A DNA stretch of 9,127 bases from JBEVMS01 sp040508515. Its GTDB lineage: Bacteria; Pseudomonadota; Gammaproteobacteria; Xanthomonadales; Rhodanobacteraceae. Position 1 is the first letter of the stretch. Each line of letters opens with the position of its first letter. The translations under genes and the position numbers were made by a program. Location of the stretch: the NCBI GenBank assembly GCA_040508515.1, contig JBEVMS010000237.1, positions 1 through 9,127 on the forward strand. Direction: 5' to 3'. The notes below the pieces were generated by a model that was not told the origin of the DNA, did not search any database, and saw nothing but the letters and a program-made list of their open reading frames with translations. Positions 1-5,343 of the stretch are shown in pieces.

Positions 1-420
1 GATATCCTCGATTGGCTGTTCGGTCCGCTGCTCGCGGTCAGCGGCGAAGCTACCAACCAAGCCGGCGCCTACCCGGCCGAAGATCGCGTGACGATGCGCT
101 TCGCCTTCGCCAGTGGTGTGCTGGGACGCGGCAGCTGGAACTTCTGCGGCGACATTTATCGCGATCGGATCGAGGTGACGGGCGAACTGGGTCGCCTCAG
201 CTTCGCCACCTTCGGCGACACTTCGACCGTTTTGGAAAATCACGAGGGCGTGCGCGAGTTACACATCGAAAACCCGGCGCATATTCAGCAGCCCCTGATC
301 GAAACCATTGTCGCCGAGCTGCGCGGGCAAGCTGGCGCCTGCCCGTCCAGCGGGCGCAGCGCAGCGCGCACCAGCGCGGTGATCGACCAGGTGCTGGCGA
401 GCTACCGACGCGACCTCTGA
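1..420 (+). CDS. Gfo/Idh/MocA-family oxidoreductase, C-terminal part (5' end outside window)
   Basis: The frame is open from the first base and gives 139 residues ending at the TGA at 418-420. The sequence resembles the C-terminal alpha/beta domain of Gfo/Idh/MocA NAD(P)-dependent sugar or polyol dehydrogenases: it starts with a DILDWLFGP helix, continues into a beta-sheet region (SGEATNQAG, then RFAFASGVLGRGSWNF, then DRIEVTGELGRLSF) and closes with a helix containing SGRSAARTSAVIDQVLASY, where many family members read 'SGxSAxRTxxVxDxVL'. The N-terminal Rossmann NAD-binding domain and the catalytic EKP-type motif lie upstream of the window, so substrate cannot be judged. The protein is probably cytoplasmic. 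It is unlikely to be functionally tied to the riboflavin genes, because a separate promoter and a riboswitch begin after its stop. An internal ATG at 88 is in the same frame but is not a plausible start, since homology-like sequence precedes it. Confidence 0.8.
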   Translation, partial: DILDWLFGPLLAVSGEATNQAGAYPAEDRVTMRFAFASGVLGRGSWNFCGDIYRDRIEVTGELGRLSFATFGDTSTVLENHEGVRELHIENPAHIQQPLIETIVAELRGQAGACPSSGRSAARTSAVIDQVLASYRRDL

Positions 421-500
421 AGCGATCGCTTGGGGTCGAATGGGAAACGCTGCATTCGCCTCATGCGGTCCGCGTACGTCCCTGGGCGAGCAAACGCCGG

Positions 501-509
501 TGCTACACT
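501..509 (+). promoter_or_regulatory. Candidate extended -10 promoter for the riboflavin leader
   Basis: The sequence TGCTACACT has the extended -10 form TGn followed by TACACT, which matches TATAAT at four of six positions. A -35 element about 17 bases upstream (around 481-486) is poor, as is usual when an extended -10 is present. Transcription would begin near 516, about 28 bases before the first base of the FMN riboswitch, which is the right placement for a riboswitch leader. Position and motif are seen directly; promoter activity is inferred. Confidence 0.4.
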
Positions 510-543
510 GCCCCGGCTGGCTCGTTGGGCCGGCACCATGCAA

Positions 544-723
544 CGTCTTCAGGGCGGGGTGGAATTCCCCACCGGCGGTAGGTGCGGCAGGGCGGTGACG
601 CCTCATGCACGAGCCCGCGAGCGCCTCCTACAACGGAGGGTCAGCAGATCCGGTCCGATGCCGGAGCCGACGGTCAAGCGTTCCGAGCAATCGGATAGCT
701 CATAGTCCGGATAAGAGAAGACG
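544..723 (+). promoter_or_regulatory. FMN riboswitch (RFN element)
   Basis: This is a full RFN element that binds flavin mononucleotide in the nascent mRNA. The closing P1 helix is perfect over seven pairs: CGTCTTC at 544-550 with GAAGACG at 717-723. Conserved blocks follow in canonical order: AGGGCGGGGTGGAATTCCCC and ACCGGCGGT (551-579), the GCCCGCGAGCG block (613-623), the CAGATCCGGTCCGATGCCGG block (644-663), GAGCCGACGGTCA (664-676) and AGTCCGGATAAGAGAAG at the 3' end (704-720). The variable P6 arm is extended by a CCGA-GCAA-TCGG hairpin (683-694). The element sits directly upstream of ribE, so high FMN should lower expression of ribE and ribBA. Whether control reaches ribH depends on readthrough across the inserted acetyltransferase and ldcA genes. 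Confidence 0.96.
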
Positions 724-856
724 GCTAGACGGCGATACACGTCGCAAGTCTGGCTGTGCCTTGGGGCGTTTTTCGCTTATCACTTCGCGGGAAACGTTTC
801 ATGATCTGTCTAAATTGCGCCGCGTTTGCCCCTTCCCTACGGGATGAGGGCTGAGT
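724..856 (+). promoter_or_regulatory. Riboswitch expression platform with Shine-Dalgarno-sequestering hairpin
   Basis: The leader between the aptamer and ribE is non-coding. Its 3' end folds into a hairpin from 828 to 851: GCCC pairs with GGGC at the base, CCC at 835-837 pairs with GGG at 841-843, and the loop is TAC. The right arm contains the ribE Shine-Dalgarno sequence GAGGG (846-850), so the fold would block translation. The left arm could instead pair with GGGGC at 763-767, a candidate anti-sequestor. A second stem, AGAC-G-GCGA (727-735) with TCGC-AA-GTCT (742-751), follows the aptamer, and a short T5 run lies at 769-773 behind a weak hairpin (756-769). Translational control, as described for FMN elements of Gram-negative bacteria, fits better than intrinsic termination. 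The folds were found by eye and no energies were calculated. Confidence 0.55.
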
Positions 857-1498
857 ATGTTTACCGGCATCATTCAAACCGTCGGCCGCGTGGCGCGGCT
901 GGAGCCGCGAGGCGGCGACGTGCGTTTGGCCATCGATACGGCCGCGCTGGATCTCTCCGACGTGCAACTGGGTGACTCGATCGCCGTGTCGGGCGTGTGC
1001 CTGACTGCGGTCACGCTGGAGCCGCGCGGCTTCAGTGCTGACGTGTCCAATGAAACGCTGTCGCTGACCAGTCTGGGCAAGCTCAAGCCGGGCGATCCGG
1101 TGAATCTGGAAAAGGCCTTGCGCCTGGCCGATCGCCTCGGCGGGCACTTAGTGTCCGGCCATGTCGATGGACTGGGCAAGGTCGTTTCGATCACCCCGGA
1201 CGGCCGCTCGCAGCGCTGGAGTTTTGAGGTTCCCACCCAGCTCTCGCGCTATATCGTCGCCAAGGGCTCGGTCTGCATTGATGGCACCAGCCTGACCGTC
1301 AACGAGGTCAACGGCCATCGCTTCGGGGTCAACCTGATCCCGCATACCGTCGAGCACACTGCCTTCCATGCGCGCCGCGTCGGCGACGTGGTGAATATCG
1401 AAGTGGACGTGATCGCCCGCTACGTCGAGCGGCTGCTGTCATCCGGCGAGGCGCCGCGGCTGGACGAGGCCTTCCTGAAACACCACGGCTTCGCCTGA
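857..1498 (+). CDS. ribE: Riboflavin synthase, alpha chain
   Basis: RibE catalyses the last step of riboflavin synthesis, the dismutation of two 6,7-dimethyl-8-ribityllumazine molecules into riboflavin and the pyrimidinedione. It acts as a cytoplasmic trimer. The 213-residue length equals that of the E. coli enzyme. The invariant MFTGI start is present, followed by two tandem lumazine-binding barrels (about 1-97 and 98-195) and a C-terminal helix. Active-site positions known from E. coli are visible: Cys48 in SGVCLTAV, His97 and His102 in GGHLVSGHVDG, and the IDGTSLTV motif (141-148) in the second barrel, which mirrors SGVCLTAV of the first. The ATG at 857 is set by the MFTGI signature and by GAGGG at 846-850, six bases upstream. 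It is the first gene after the FMN riboswitch. Some genomes call this gene ribC. Confidence 0.97.
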   Translation: MFTGIIQTVGRVARLEPRGGDVRLAIDTAALDLSDVQLGDSIAVSGVCLTAVTLEPRGFSADVSNETLSLTSLGKLKPGDPVNLEKALRLADRLGGHLVSGHVDGLGKVVSITPDGRSQRWSFEVPTQLSRYIVAKGSVCIDGTSLTVNEVNGHRFGVNLIPHTVEHTAFHARRVGDVVNIEVDVIARYVERLLSSGEAPRLDEAFLKHHGFA

Positions 1499-1506
1499 GT
1501 CGCATC

Positions 1507-1540
1507 GGCGCGCTGCGACGGCGCGCCAGCATCACTTTTT
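1507..1540 (+). other. GC-rich hairpin with trailing T5 in the ribE-ribBA gap
   Basis: A perfect 7-bp inverted repeat, GGCGCGC (1507-1513) and GCGCGCC (1521-1527), encloses a 7-base loop just after the ribE stop. A TTTTT run lies at 1536-1540, but eight bases separate it from the stem. It is therefore a poor intrinsic terminator and could equally be an RNA-stability or processing element. The 90-base gap holds no gene. Confidence 0.35.
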
Positions 1541-1588
1541 GCGCGCTGCCCTCAGCGACGGCGCCCCCACGTATTGAAAGGATTGTGC

Positions 1589-2680
1589 ATGGCATTCCAC
1601 AGCATTCCGGAAATTCTCGACGAACTTCGCGCCGGCCGCATGGTGGTGATTCTCGACGACGAGGATCGCGAGAACGAAGGCGACATCGTGATGGCCGCCG
1701 AAAAAGTGCGCCCGCAGGATGTCAACTTTATGGTGCGCGAAGCGCGCGGCCTGCTTTGCCTGACCCTGACCGAACAGCACACGCGCCGGCTGGGTTTGAA
1801 GCCGATGGTCAGCGACAACACCTCGCCGTACCACACCAATTTCACCGTTTCGATCGAGGCGGCCGAGGGCGTCACCACCGGCATCTCGGCGCAAGACCGC
1901 GCGCACACCATCCAGGTGGCGGTGGCGCCCGACGCGCAGCCGCAGCACCTGTCGCAGCCTGGGCATATTTTTCCGCTGACCGCCAAACCCGGTGGCGTGC
2001 TCACCCGCGCCGGACACACCGAGGCCGGCTGCGACCTGGCCGCGCTGGCCGGTTTGCAGCCCGCCTCCGTGCTGATCGAAATCCTGCACGAGGACGGCTC
2101 GATGGCGCGCCGGCCGGAGCTGGAGCTGTTCGCCGCCAAGCATGGCTTGAAAATCGGCTCCATCGCCGACCTGATCCGCTACCGCCTGGAGACGGAGAAA
2201 ACCGTCGAGCCGGTCTACGAGGAATCGGTCGATACCGAGTTCGGGCCGTTCCGCCTGGTCGCCTACCGCGACCTGATCAGCCATGGCACGCACTTCGCGT
2301 TAGTGCGTGGCACGGTGAACGACGGCGCGCCGGTGCTGTCGCGGGTGCATGTGCGCAACACCTTGTCCGATGTGCTGCATCTCAAGCGCGAAGACCTGGG
2401 CCTGACCGTGACCGCCGCGCTGCGCCGGATCGCCGATGAAGGACGCGGCGTGCTGGTGGTGCTTTCCGGCGAGGACACCGGCGATGCCTTGCTGGCGCGC
2501 TTGCAGCGTCATCCAGTGACCGCACCGGCCGAAGAAGTGCAGCAGCAGGAGTGGCGCCAGAATGGTCTGGGTGCGCAGATCCTGGCCGATCTTGGCGTGC
2601 ACCGGCTGCGCGTGATGGGCACGCCGCGCAAACTGGTCGGGCTGTCCGGCTTCGGTCTGGAAGTGGTCGAGTACGATTGA
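1589..2680 (+). CDS. ribBA: 3,4-dihydroxy-2-butanone-4-phosphate synthase with degenerate GTP cyclohydrolase II-like domain (RibBX type)
   Basis: The N-terminal domain (about 1-200) converts ribulose 5-phosphate to 3,4-dihydroxy-2-butanone 4-phosphate, the four-carbon precursor of lumazine. Its metal and substrate motifs are intact: DDEDRENEGD (23-32), GISAQDRAHTI (98-108), PGHIFPL (124-130) and RAGHTEA (140-146). The C-terminal domain (about 213-363) resembles GTP cyclohydrolase II, with ALVRG, RVH, EGRG, LGAQILADLGV and a final GFGLEVVEY, but the three zinc-binding cysteines are gone. The place of canonical HSECLTGD is taken by HVRNTLSD (254-261), and no CDCG segment follows. The only cysteines are Cys57 and Cys148. 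This matches the RibBX variants described in Proteobacteria, whose second domain is not expected to make the pyrimidine precursor. The ATG at 1589 is chosen for its AAAGGA six bases upstream; an in-frame TTG at 1574 would overlap that site. Confidence 0.95.
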   Translation: MAFHSIPEILDELRAGRMVVILDDEDRENEGDIVMAAEKVRPQDVNFMVREARGLLCLTLTEQHTRRLGLKPMVSDNTSPYHTNFTVSIEAAEGVTTGISAQDRAHTIQVAVAPDAQPQHLSQPGHIFPLTAKPGGVLTRAGHTEAGCDLAALAGLQPASVLIEILHEDGSMARRPELELFAAKHGLKIGSIADLIRYRLETEKTVEPVYEESVDTEFGPFRLVAYRDLISHGTHFALVRGTVNDGAPVLSRVHVRNTLSDVLHLKREDLGLTVTAALRRIADEGRGVLVVLSGEDTGDALLARLQRHPVTAPAEEVQQQEWRQNGLGAQILADLGVHRLRVMGTPRKLVGLSGFGLEVVEYD

Positions 2681-2776
2681 GCGCTTGCCCCGGCATGGTC
2701 GCCGCCGCGCCCGCGTTTGTCCCTGGTGTGGTGGCATGCTTGATCCAGCGCCGATCGCTGCTCGGAGGAATCCATC

Positions 2777-3229
2777 ATGTCCGTGACCACCCAGCGCCCG
2801 GCCAGCACGCAGGATGCGGCGGCCATCGCCCACTTGATCCACCAGCTTGGTTACGCAGTCACCGCCGCGGAGGTTGCCCAGACGCTGGCGCAGCATGCGC
2901 TCAGTCAGGGGGATTGTGTGCTGCTGGCGGTGACGGCGACGGGTCAGAGCGTCGGGTGCATTGGCCTGCATGCGATGCCGCTGCTGCATACGGCAGGCCG
3001 GTTGGGCCGGATCACCGCACTGGTGGTGGATGAGGGCTGGCGTGGGCAGGGCATCGGCAGCGCGCTGCTGATGACGGCGCAGGGCTGGTTTGAGGCTGCC
3101 GGTTGCCAGCGCGTTGAAGTGACTAGCGCCGATCACCGTGAGGATGCGCATCGCTTATATCGTCGTCATGGTTATGCTCGGCAAGGCCATCGGCTGCTTC
3201 GCGACTGTGCCGATGGCGCTAGCCCCTGA
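2777..3229 (+). CDS. GNAT-family N-acetyltransferase
   Basis: A 150-residue single-domain GNAT protein that would transfer an acetyl group from acetyl-CoA to an unknown amine. The acetyl-CoA pyrophosphate-binding motif A is clear: ITALVVDEGWRGQGIGSALL (79-98), with the R/Q-x-x-G-x-G/A core at RGQGIG (89-94). The C-terminal motif B region HREDAHRLYRRHGY (120-133) has the family's A-x-x-L-Y-x-x-x-G-F/Y pattern with Tyr128 in the usual position of the general acid. The ATG at 2777 has a strong GGAGGA (2764-2769) seven bases away. It lies 96 bases after ribBA and 25 bases before ldcA, so it probably belongs to the same transcript. No signal peptide or membrane segment is seen. Possible substrates include a murein-recycling product, given the ldcA neighbour, but this is conjecture. 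Confidence 0.9.
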   Translation: MSVTTQRPASTQDAAAIAHLIHQLGYAVTAAEVAQTLAQHALSQGDCVLLAVTATGQSVGCIGLHAMPLLHTAGRLGRITALVVDEGWRGQGIGSALLMTAQGWFEAAGCQRVEVTSADHREDAHRLYRRHGYARQGHRLLRDCADGASP

Positions 3230-3254
3230 TCGTCCTAAGGTTGAGTAACCATTG

Positions 3255-4229
3255 ATGAAGTCACCGCATGTCCGTCTGATCGCCCCCTCCGGCTACCCTC
3301 ACGACCGCGCCGCGATGGCGCGCGGCGTGGAGCGCTTGCAGGAGGCGGGCTGCGTGGTCGAGGGCATCGAGGTGCTCGATCGCGCTGCGCTGCGTTTCGC
3401 CGGCAGCGATGCCGAGCGCGCCGCAGACATCAACCGCCTGGCGACTTTGGAAACTCTGCCGGATATCGCGCTCAGCGTACGCGGCGGCTACGGCGCCACG
3501 CGGCTGCTGGAGCATCTGCACTACGACGCGCTGGGCGAGCGCCTCGGCGACAGTGGGTTGATCATGGTCGGGCACAGCGACTTCACCGCGCTGCAAATGG
3601 CGCTGTATGCCAAGCAAGGCCTGGTGACGCTGGGCGGTCCGATGCTGGGACCGGACTTTGGCGCCGAGCAGCCCAGCGCGGTGACGTTGACGCATTTCTG
3701 GGCCACCGTGGGCGCGGCGCACGGGCACGCCAGTTGGGCCAGTTCGACCACGCAGGAGCTGGATCTGGAGGGGCGCCTGTGGGGTGGCAATCTGGCGGTG
3801 ATTTGCAGCCTGCTGGGTACGCCGTATTTTCCGCGCATCGATGACGGCATTTTGTTCGTCGAGGATGTTGGCGAGCCGCCGTTCCGCATCGAGCGCTTGC
3901 TCTATCACCTGAAACTGGCCGGGGTACTGGAGCGCCAGCGCGCGCTGATCCTGGCCGATTTCACCAACTGCCGGCCGTCGCAATACGACAACGGCTACGA
4001 CATGGCCGCCGCATTGGCGCAGTTTCGCCAGATCGCCGGCATTCCGGTGCTCGACGGCCTGCCGTTCGGCCACGAGCCGGACAAATTCACCCTGCCGTTC
4101 GGCGCGCCGGCACGCTTGCGCGCCGCCGCCGGGGAAGTGGAACTGAGCTTTCGCGACTACCCGCATCTGCCGCGCATGACGGCAAATGCACCCGACGTCC
4201 GCACGTCTGCGGCAAAAACCGTAAAATAA
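3255..4229 (+). CDS. ldcA: Muramoyltetrapeptide (LD-) carboxypeptidase, peptidase family S66
   Basis: LdcA cleaves the terminal D-alanine from murein tetrapeptides in the cytoplasm, so that tripeptide can be recycled into new peptidoglycan. The 324-residue protein resembles E. coli LdcA (304 residues) along its length. Landmarks are LIAPSGYP (8-15), SVRGGYGATRLL (74-85), the nucleophile elbow GHSDFTA with Ser108, a GGPML segment (127-131), LWGGNLAVICSLLGTP (175-190), FVEDVGEPPFRIERLL with probable catalytic Glu203, and FGHE with His273. Together these give the Ser-Glu-His triad of family S66. An 18-residue tail (DVRTSAAKTVK end) exceeds the E. coli length. The ATG at 3255 is preferred; a TTG directly before it (3252) adds one residue. 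The ribosome-binding site is weak (TAAGG at 3236-3240 or GAG at 3244-3246). It sits 25 bases after the acetyltransferase gene and 43 bases before ribH. Confidence 0.95.
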   Translation: MKSPHVRLIAPSGYPHDRAAMARGVERLQEAGCVVEGIEVLDRAALRFAGSDAERAADINRLATLETLPDIALSVRGGYGATRLLEHLHYDALGERLGDSGLIMVGHSDFTALQMALYAKQGLVTLGGPMLGPDFGAEQPSAVTLTHFWATVGAAHGHASWASSTTQELDLEGRLWGGNLAVICSLLGTPYFPRIDDGILFVEDVGEPPFRIERLLYHLKLAGVLERQRALILADFTNCRPSQYDNGYDMAAALAQFRQIAGIPVLDGLPFGHEPDKFTLPFGAPARLRAAAGEVELSFRDYPHLPRMTANAPDVRTSAAKTVK

Positions 4230-4248
4230 CCGGCCCTGTCCGGGGCCG
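4222..4248 (+). promoter_or_regulatory. Candidate -10 box and hairpin between ldcA and ribH
   Basis: TAAAAT (4222-4227) matches the -10 consensus at five of six positions inside an A-rich patch that stands out from the GC-rich surroundings, but no good -35 lies 16-18 bases upstream. It overlaps the ldcA stop codon. Immediately downstream, CGGCCC (4231-4236) and GGGCCG (4243-4248) form a perfect 6-bp hairpin with a 6-base loop and no T-run. An internal promoter for ribH-nusB would explain how these genes escape the upstream riboswitch, but the evidence is only motif-level. Confidence 0.3.
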
Positions 4249-4272
4249 ACGGTCCACCTTAGGAACTATGCA

Positions 4273-4734
4273 ATGAAGATCATCGAAGGCGATTTCGCCA
4301 CCCCCAAAGGCCGTTTCGCCATCGTCGCCGGTCGTTTCAACGGTTTTGTGGTCGAGCCGCTGGTTGCTGGCGCGCGCGACACGCTGGTGCGTCACGGCGT
4401 CGCCGACGACGCGATCGACCTGGTGCGAGTGCCCGGCGCCTGGGAAATCGCACTGGCTGCGCGCAAGCTGGCCGACTCGGGCAAGTACGCGGCGGTGATC
4501 GCGCTGGGCGCGGTGATCCGCGGCTCCACGCCGCACTTTGATTTTGTCGCCGGGGAGTGCGCCAAGGGCCTGGCCCAGGCGGGCTACGCATCCGCCGTGC
4601 CGGTGATGTTTGGCGTGCTGACCACCGACTCGATCGAGCAGGCCATCGAGCGTTCCGGCACCAAGGCCGGCAACAAGGGTGCCGATGCCGCGATGGCGGC
4701 GATCGAAATGGTCAACCTGTACGGTCAGCTGTGA
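4273..4734 (+). CDS. ribH: 6,7-dimethyl-8-ribityllumazine synthase
   Basis: RibH condenses 5-amino-6-ribitylamino-uracil with dihydroxybutanone phosphate (made by the upstream RibBA protein) to give lumazine, the substrate of RibE. It assembles into pentamers or 60-mer capsids in the cytoplasm. The 153-residue protein has all family motifs: AGRFN with Phe22 stacking on the pyrimidine, VPGAWEIALAA (53-63), ALGAVIRGSTPHFDFVA (77-93) with catalytic His88, FGVLTTD (113-119), and RSGTKAGNKG (127-136) with the phosphate-binding Arg127. The ATG at 4273 has AGGA (4261-4264) eight bases upstream. An ATG at 4268 reads only Met-Gln-stop and is too close to that site. The TGA overlaps the nusB ATG by one base, indicating coupled translation. 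Confidence 0.97.
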   Translation: MKIIEGDFATPKGRFAIVAGRFNGFVVEPLVAGARDTLVRHGVADDAIDLVRVPGAWEIALAARKLADSGKYAAVIALGAVIRGSTPHFDFVAGECAKGLAQAGYASAVPVMFGVLTTDSIEQAIERSGTKAGNKGADAAMAAIEMVNLYGQL

Positions 4735-5183
4735 TGAACCAGCGGCCGGAAGGGATCGACTTGGCGGCGCGTTCGCGCGCCCGCCGCCGCGCGTTGCAGG
4801 CGCTCTACGCCTGGCAGATGAGCGGTAGCCATATGGCCGCGGTGATCGAACAGTTTCGCCACGAGCAGGACATGGAAGTGGCCGACCTCGACTACTTCGA
4901 AGACCTGCTGCAAGGTGTGGCCCGGCATGTCGACGTGCTGGATGAGGCGCTCAAGCCGTTCGTCGATCGCGAAGTGGGCCAGATCGACCCGATCGAGCGC
5001 GCTGCGCTGCGCCTGGCAGCCTATGAGCTGAAATACCGCCCCGACGTACCGTACCGAGTGGTGATCAACGAGGCGATCGAGGTGACCAAGCGTTTCGGTG
5101 CTGATCACGGCCATTCCTACGTCAACGGCGTGCTGGACAAGCTGGCGATGAGCCTGCGCGGCGCCGAAAAACAGGCGCGCTGA
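4734..5183 (+). CDS. nusB: Transcription antitermination factor NusB
   Basis: NusB binds the boxA sequence of rRNA leaders together with NusE (ribosomal protein S10) and helps RNA polymerase resist Rho-dependent termination. The 149-residue protein is all-helical. It begins with an arginine-rich RNA-binding helix, RSRARRRALQALYAWQMSG (13-31), contains the DREVGQIDPIERAALRLAAYEL segment around the middle, and ends with VINEAIEVTKRFG followed by the diagnostic YVNGVLDKL (129-137). Length and order of motifs match E. coli NusB (139 residues). The ATG shares its first base with the ribH stop (TGATG), so translation is probably coupled. ribH-nusB adjacency is a conserved gammaproteobacterial arrangement. 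No boxA was recognised in the following gap. Confidence 0.97.
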   Translation: MNQRPEGIDLAARSRARRRALQALYAWQMSGSHMAAVIEQFRHEQDMEVADLDYFEDLLQGVARHVDVLDEALKPFVDREVGQIDPIERAALRLAAYELKYRPDVPYRVVINEAIEVTKRFGADHGHSYVNGVLDKLAMSLRGAEKQAR

Positions 5184-5200
5184 ACGCAGCGAACGGGGTT

Positions 5201-5266
5201 CGCGACGGCCGGATGAGTCGGTCGTCGCGGTGCCCGATGCGCTCCGTGATAGAACGGGGCGCACGG
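5201..5266 (+). other. Tandem strong hairpins in the nusB-thiL gap
   Basis: The 160-base gap between nusB and thiL holds two adjacent stem-loops. The first pairs 5201-5212 (CGCGACGGCCGG) with 5218-5229 (TCGGTCGTCGCG): twelve pairs, two of them G-U, around the loop ATGAG. The second pairs 5238-5246 (TGCGCTCCG) with 5255-5263 (CGGGGCGCA): nine pairs with one G-U, extended by CCG (5234-5236) with CGG (5264-5266) past a bulged A. No T-run follows either, so they are not typical intrinsic terminators. A weaker GTGTG/CACGC stem follows at 5279-5292. An mRNA processing or stability role, or a dispersed palindromic repeat, would both fit. Confidence 0.5.
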
Positions 5267-5343
5267 TGGTTGAACGCGGTGTGCTTGCACGCGAGCGGGC
5301 GAGGTGGTTTGCTCCACGACCCTACCGATGGCGCCGCGGCTTT

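Noticed and set aside
420..431. 12-bp perfect palindrome AAGCGATCGCTT at the oxidoreductase stop
   Set aside because: It has no loop or T-run, so it is not a terminator, and a single short palindrome in GC-rich DNA is weak evidence for a binding site.
12..581. Plus-strand frame overlapping the partial oxidoreductase
   Set aside because: Its translation is Arg-rich without any motif and it would run through the start of the FMN riboswitch; the +1 frame carries the recognisable oxidoreductase sequence.
1574..1588. TTG start adding five residues to RibBA
   Set aside because: The AAAGGA ribosome-binding site would fall inside the coding sequence; the ATG at 1589 has correct spacing and gives the usual N-terminus.
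2717..2745. Possible promoter (TTGTCC and TTGATC) before the acetyltransferase gene
   Set aside because: The putative -10 matches the consensus at only two of six positions.
4268..4276. Two-codon reading frame ATG-CAA-TGA overlapping the ribH start
   Set aside because: It is only three bases from the AGGA site, too close for efficient initiation, and probably arises by chance from the sequence ATGCAATGA.
5230..5343. N-terminal extension of ThiL from GTG 5230
   Set aside because: The 38 extra residues are Arg-rich, unlike ThiL family N-termini, and coincide with strong RNA hairpins; kept only as a competing explanation for the gap.
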